Assembly: GCA_018238825.1 (NCBI GenBank)
Contig: JABCSP010000080.1
Location: forward strand, 1-8,728
Direction of reading: 5' to 3'
DNA: 8,728 bases
Origin: Candidatus Thorarchaeota archaeon
GTDB lineage: Archaea; Asgardarchaeota; Thorarchaeia; Thorarchaeales; Thorarchaeaceae
Part shown: piece after piece, positions 6,547 through 8,728 of the stretch
Position numbering within the stretch: position 1 is the stretch's first letter
Layout of the letters: every line of letters begins with the position of its first letter
Translations under genes and position numbers: made by a program
The notes under the pieces: generated by a model
The model's database searches: none
Seen by the model: only the letters and a program-made list of their open reading frames with translations
Told to the model about the DNA's origin: nothing

Positions 6547-7224
6547 TTAGCTCCTTCTAAGGATATCCTTCGTAAGCTCAACTTCTTGAGTTTCCTCATC
6601 ATACTTGACCAAGTCCGCGTTTGCAAGATCGTGGATCGCCTTTAGAACCGCAGCAGGCATAATACCTGTACTTGTTTGATTATTCTTCCTTGGAATTGCG
6701 GTTTTTACATCATGTAATGTATACAGAATTCTAGCATGTGGTTTTCCAAAGAATACAGTTTCAATAAGAGTAATGTAGATTGCTAAGAGATCACTAACGT
6801 CAACTTTCTCTTGAAGGGCATCCTTCTCGTCAGAGGCTTCTCGATAAAGTTCAGATACTCTTCCAAGTTGTCCAGTAATCTCATCCATTTCTTTTTTGAG
6901 CTCGTCACGTTCTGCACGAATCGTATCAACTGCTTCACCCTTGGAGGTTTCAGCTTCGTCAGCTCGAGTCCTTAGGGTTGCAACTTCTTCTTTAGCTGTA
7001 GCAAGTTTCTCTGCGTTCTTATCCTTAGCTAGATTGGCCTTCTCACATTCAGTTGTGAGCTCCTTAACCTTCTCTTCAGCAGCCCACGCTTTTTCTTCAG
7101 CTTCTCGTTTATTTGTTCGGAGTTCTTCACCTTCGCCTTTTAGAGAATCACGTTCATCTATCAGTTTCACGATTGTGTCTTTGAACTCATCCAGTAAGTG
7201 TAGCATTTTCTCCCTATCGGTCAT
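6547..7224 (-). CDS. Long coiled-coil protein with C-terminal winged helix
   Basis: This is a 225-residue protein counted from the ATG at 7224. Residues about 7-142 are an almost unbroken coiled coil rich in Glu, Lys and Ala, with patterns such as E-E-L-R-T-N-K-R-E-A-E-E-K and L-K-K-E-M-D-E-I-T-G-Q-L. The end (about 147-223) is compact: an aliphatic helix (L-L-A-I-Y-I-T-L-I-E-T-V-F-F), then H-A-R-I-L-Y-T-L, A-A-V-L-K-A-I-H-D-L-A-N-A-D-L-V-K-Y and a charged wing E-E-T-Q-E-V-E-L, which fit a winged-helix DNA- or protein-binding domain. No Walker motifs are present, so it is not an SMC ATPase. A GTG at 7239 could extend it by five residues, but GAGGAG seven bases before 7224 favours the ATG. It lies between the Top6A-like and nuclease genes in the same direction, suggesting a bridging or DNA-recognition role; this is inference. 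No specific family recognised. Confidence 0.75.
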   Translation of the reverse strand: MTDREKMLHLLDEFKDTIVKLIDERDSLKGEGEELRTNKREAEEKAWAAEEKVKELTTECEKANLAKDKNAEKLATAKEEVATLRTRADEAETSKGEAVDTIRAERDELKKEMDEITGQLGRVSELYREASDEKDALQEKVDVSDLLAIYITLIETVFFGKPHARILYTLHDVKTAIPRKNNQTSTGIMPAAVLKAIHDLANADLVKYDEETQEVELTKDILRRS

Positions 7225-7231
7225 AGAAACA

Positions 7232-7237
7232 CTCCTC
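7232..7237 (-). promoter_or_regulatory. Ribosome binding site fixing the coiled-coil gene start
   Basis: GAGGAG on the minus strand is seven bases before the ATG at 7224 and overlaps the possible GTG start at 7239-7237. The GTG frame would use the ribosome site itself as coding sequence, so the ATG is preferred. Confidence 0.65.
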
Positions 7238-7260
7238 ACTTGTTGACACTGCAGACTGCT

Positions 7261-8538
7261 TTATATGAGTTTCACATCGTTGTCTGCGGATTTCTTTTTC
7301 AAATAACTAATGTACATCGCTTTCAAATCCGCTAGGGGTAGACCAAATGCTTTGAAAGCTTCAAGCTCTCCTTTCCTTTTCTTCCTCAGCATAACTTCAT
7401 TCTGTTTTCTCAAAAGCGGGTCTTCACTGATAGCTGGGATGTTTCTATTTTGCTGAGCGCATTTCACATCTGATTTACTCATTGTTTCTAGTGAATGTTC
7501 AATATCCTTGAGCATTCCATTTCTTCCCCAGAAATCATCTGTTGAGAGACCTAACAGCTTGGTTTCTGGTGTGGCCAAGCCGCGTATATTGGATAGTTCG
7601 ATTGAATTGCTCTTGATTGTGGAGAATATTCGCAGAGACCATGGTGACATGTCAACAAGAACAAGAATTGGTACTTCCGCATCTGCAAGTTTTCTAATCC
7701 ATCCTCTCATGTTTCTTCCTGGTTGTCCAAATAATGAGCCAACTCCAATCTTGAGACTCTCGGGAAGTCCAAGTTCAATCAAGTTCCTAGACATAGCTTC
7801 TTTCTCAACGAATACAGCTGCATCGATGTTGATGTCATGGATCTTCACATCAAAGGGTCTACTTGAAATAAACCATCCATATTCTCCTGCTGCATTGCAA
7901 TTGAGTTTCTTTCCTGAGAGATCTGATAACGTGACATCACCATAGAATGTTCCCTTTGGTGAACTGACTACACCCAATTCCTCACGTGGTACTGATGCTC
8001 CTTCATGCCGAATCATCCTTTCACAGAGATTGATCATGCGATTGGTTTCAGTTTGTTCAGATATCTTCAGTACCTCTTGGACACTCTTCACTTTGTGCAT
8101 GTAATAGAAATCTCTCAGACTCATTGACATATTCTGTTCTAAATGTTCTTTGAATCGTGAAAGTCCATAGACTAGACCTGCAATGGTTTTAGCACTCTCT
8201 ACTTTTCGTCCATCAATAAAGGAGGGTGATTCGTCGATTGGAATATACCCAGTATCTTGCGAATACTTGACATTCTTCTTGGACGAGCCGTAATATCCAA
8301 TCTCTGGAAAGACTCCATCTTCAATTGTAACACCATGATAAACAGAAACATTATTCTGGATTTTCACATTATTTCCTATCTTAACACCAAAATCAATATA
8401 AACTCCTTTGCTTAGAATACAGTTCTTTCCTATTTGAGAATCTTCCCTTACCTGAACCCAATTCCAGATTTTTGTTCCAGAGCCTATTAAAGCTTTATCT
8501 GAAACCTGCGCTGTTTTGTGTATCAAAACATTCTCCAT
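7261..8538 (-). CDS. Beta-helix acyltransferase fragment fused to a Top6A/Spo11-like protein
   Basis: This is a 425-residue protein of two unrelated parts. Residues 1-77 are hexapeptide repeats of a left-handed beta-helix, closest to the N-terminus of WlbB/WbpD-type sugar N-acetyltransferases (I-G-S-G-T-K-I-W, I-G-K-N-C, V-K-I-Q-N-N-V-S-V-Y-x-G-V). Those enzymes run to about 190 residues, so the later coils are missing here. From about 78 on, the sequence follows Topoisomerase VI subunit A: S-A-K-T near 115, a 5Y-CAP winged helix with L-R-D-F-Y-Y-M (141-147, tyrosine doublet 145-146), P-R-E-E-L-G-V (184-190), P-K-G-T-F-Y-G-D (194-201), and a Toprim domain with F-V-E-K-E-A (Glu245), G-Q-P-G-R (271-275) and D-M-S-P-W (296-300). 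Top6A normally has D-G-D-P-W, so the second Asp is Ser298. R-G-L-A-T-P-E and the K-x-E-x-x-A-F tail complete the family pattern. No ATG, GTG or TTG lies in frame between the junction and Met137. First gene of a likely three-gene operon. Confidence 0.82.
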   Translation of the reverse strand: MENVLIHKTAQVSDKALIGSGTKIWNWVQVREDSQIGKNCILSKGVYIDFGVKIGNNVKIQNNVSVYHGVTIEDGVFPEIGYYGSSKKNVKYSQDTGYIPIDESPSFIDGRKVESAKTIAGLVYGLSRFKEHLEQNMSMSLRDFYYMHKVKSVQEVLKISEQTETNRMINLCERMIRHEGASVPREELGVVSSPKGTFYGDVTLSDLSGKKLNCNAAGEYGWFISSRPFDVKIHDINIDAAVFVEKEAMSRNLIELGLPESLKIGVGSLFGQPGRNMRGWIRKLADAEVPILVLVDMSPWSLRIFSTIKSNSIELSNIRGLATPETKLLGLSTDDFWGRNGMLKDIEHSLETMSKSDVKCAQQNRNIPAISEDPLLRKQNEVMLRKKRKGELEAFKAFGLPLADLKAMYISYLKKKSADNDVKLI

Positions 8539-8541
8539 AAT

Positions 8542-8550
8542 TCACCCCCT
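8542..8550 (-). promoter_or_regulatory. Ribosome binding site of the fusion gene
   Basis: AGGGGGTGA on the minus strand ends three bases before the ATG at 8538, a strong match to the archaeal anti-Shine-Dalgarno. It shows that translation is meant to start at the beta-helix end. Confidence 0.75.
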
Positions 8551-8572
8551 AAATAAAAAAGAACAAAAAAAT
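8551..8572 (-). terminator. T-rich tract, possible archaeal terminator
   Basis: The minus strand has two T-runs (seven and six T) 22 to 43 bases after the stop of the partial right-edge gene. Archaeal transcription often ends at such tracts without a hairpin, and no hairpin is seen. The tract also lies between the TATA-like box and the next ribosome site, so it may simply be the A/T-rich start region of the fusion gene. Confidence 0.4.
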
Positions 8573-8574
8573 AG

Positions 8575-8582
8575 TTTATAAA
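8575..8582 (-). promoter_or_regulatory. TATA box for the fusion-gene operon
   Basis: TTTATAAA, a near-ideal archaeal TATA box, is preceded on the minus strand by GAAAC, a plausible BRE. Initiation about 25 bases downstream would fall near 8552, just before the AGGGGGTGA ribosome site. It is the clearest promoter in the window and would drive the Top6A-like fusion, coiled-coil and nuclease genes. Confidence 0.6.
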
Positions 8583-8593
8583 TGTTTCTTAAG

Positions 8594-8728
8594 TCAAAAA
8601 GATTTATCTGCGCTTGTCTTATCAGCTCCAGTATGCTTGCACATATAAATTTGTGCAAACGAAGGCGTAACAACAATATAATCCTCGCCAAATCCTGCAA
8701 TATCACCATCAATTGCATCGCATGTTTT
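8594..8728 (-). CDS. Unrecognised protein, C-terminal 44 residues (5' end beyond window)
   Basis: A frame open from the right edge ends in TGA at 8596-8594 and codes for 44 residues plus the stop. It reads K-T-C-D-A-I-D-G-D-I-A-G-F-G-E-D-Y-I-V-V-T-P-S-F and ends in a polar tail (T-G-A-D-K-T-S-A-D-K-S-F). The alternation of short hydrophobic strands and glycines looks like a real protein end, but I do not recognise it. It lies upstream of, and co-oriented with, the fusion gene, separated by 55 bases holding a T-rich tract and a promoter. Too little is visible for a function. Confidence 0.5.
   Translation of the reverse strand, partial: KTCDAIDGDIAGFGEDYIVVTPSFAQIYMCKHTGADKTSADKSF

Noticed and set aside
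6547..7224. SMC or Rad50-type ATPase
   Set aside because: Only the coiled coil is similar; there is no Walker A, signature or Walker B motif and the protein is only 225 residues.
6896..7246. 116-residue plus-strand frame rich in Ser, opposite the coiled-coil gene
   Set aside because: It is the mirror of Glu/Lys/Ala codons in the coiled coil, with low-complexity serine runs and no family resemblance.
7225..7260. Short repeated GCAGT-like units between the Top6A-like and coiled-coil genes
   Set aside because: Only one imperfect short copy pair, as expected by chance; no attachment site or array structure.
7508..7945. 145-residue plus-strand frame inside the Top6A-like gene
   Set aside because: The opposite strand carries recognisable Top6A/Toprim motifs over the same bases; this frame shows none.

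Overview
The window looks archaeal, most probably from an Asgard archaeon of the Thorarchaeota type. This is inferred from gene content and signals, not from a marker gene. There is a Roadblock/LC7 protein, a tandem pair of longin-like (profilin-like fold) proteins with winged-helix tails, an AmrS-type radical SAM enzyme, TATA-like boxes placed for leaderless or short-leader transcripts, and GGTGA/GGAGG ribosome sites. Gene packing is dense, with several one- to four-base overlaps, and the base composition is moderate.

Layout. Positions 1-384 hold the 5' part of an unrecognised gene on the minus strand. A short divergent promoter region follows. On the plus strand come an AmrS-type radical SAM gene (506-1552), a DUF2797-type gene with a cysteine cluster and a GIY-YIG-like core (1562-2455), and two tandem paralogues joined by a TAATG overlap (2492-3355, 3355-4191). 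These converge, stop on stop, with a minus-strand pair: a Roadblock/LC7 gene (5029-5418) followed by a NifB-like radical SAM gene (4188-5018). The NifB-like protein keeps the family's characteristic cysteines and histidine, although no other nitrogenase gene is visible.

The right half is a co-oriented minus-strand group read from 8538 down to 5512. It encodes (i) a protein with an N-terminal left-handed beta-helix acyltransferase fragment joined to an almost complete Topoisomerase VI A / Spo11-like unit, (ii) a long coiled-coil protein ending in a winged helix, and (iii) a PD-(D/E)XK nuclease-like protein. The Top6A-like part keeps its tyrosine doublet and Toprim glutamate, but its DxD motif reads D-M-S-P. 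A predicted DNA-break enzyme, a coiled-coil partner and a restriction-fold nuclease in one operon is the best candidate here for an undescribed DNA-processing, defence or mobile-element system. The beta-helix/Top6A junction is abrupt and must first be shown not to be an assembly chimera. A further partial gene runs off the right edge (8594-8728).

No rRNA, tRNA, CRISPR array, insertion sequence or long repeat was seen. No stretch over 300 bases lacks a gene.
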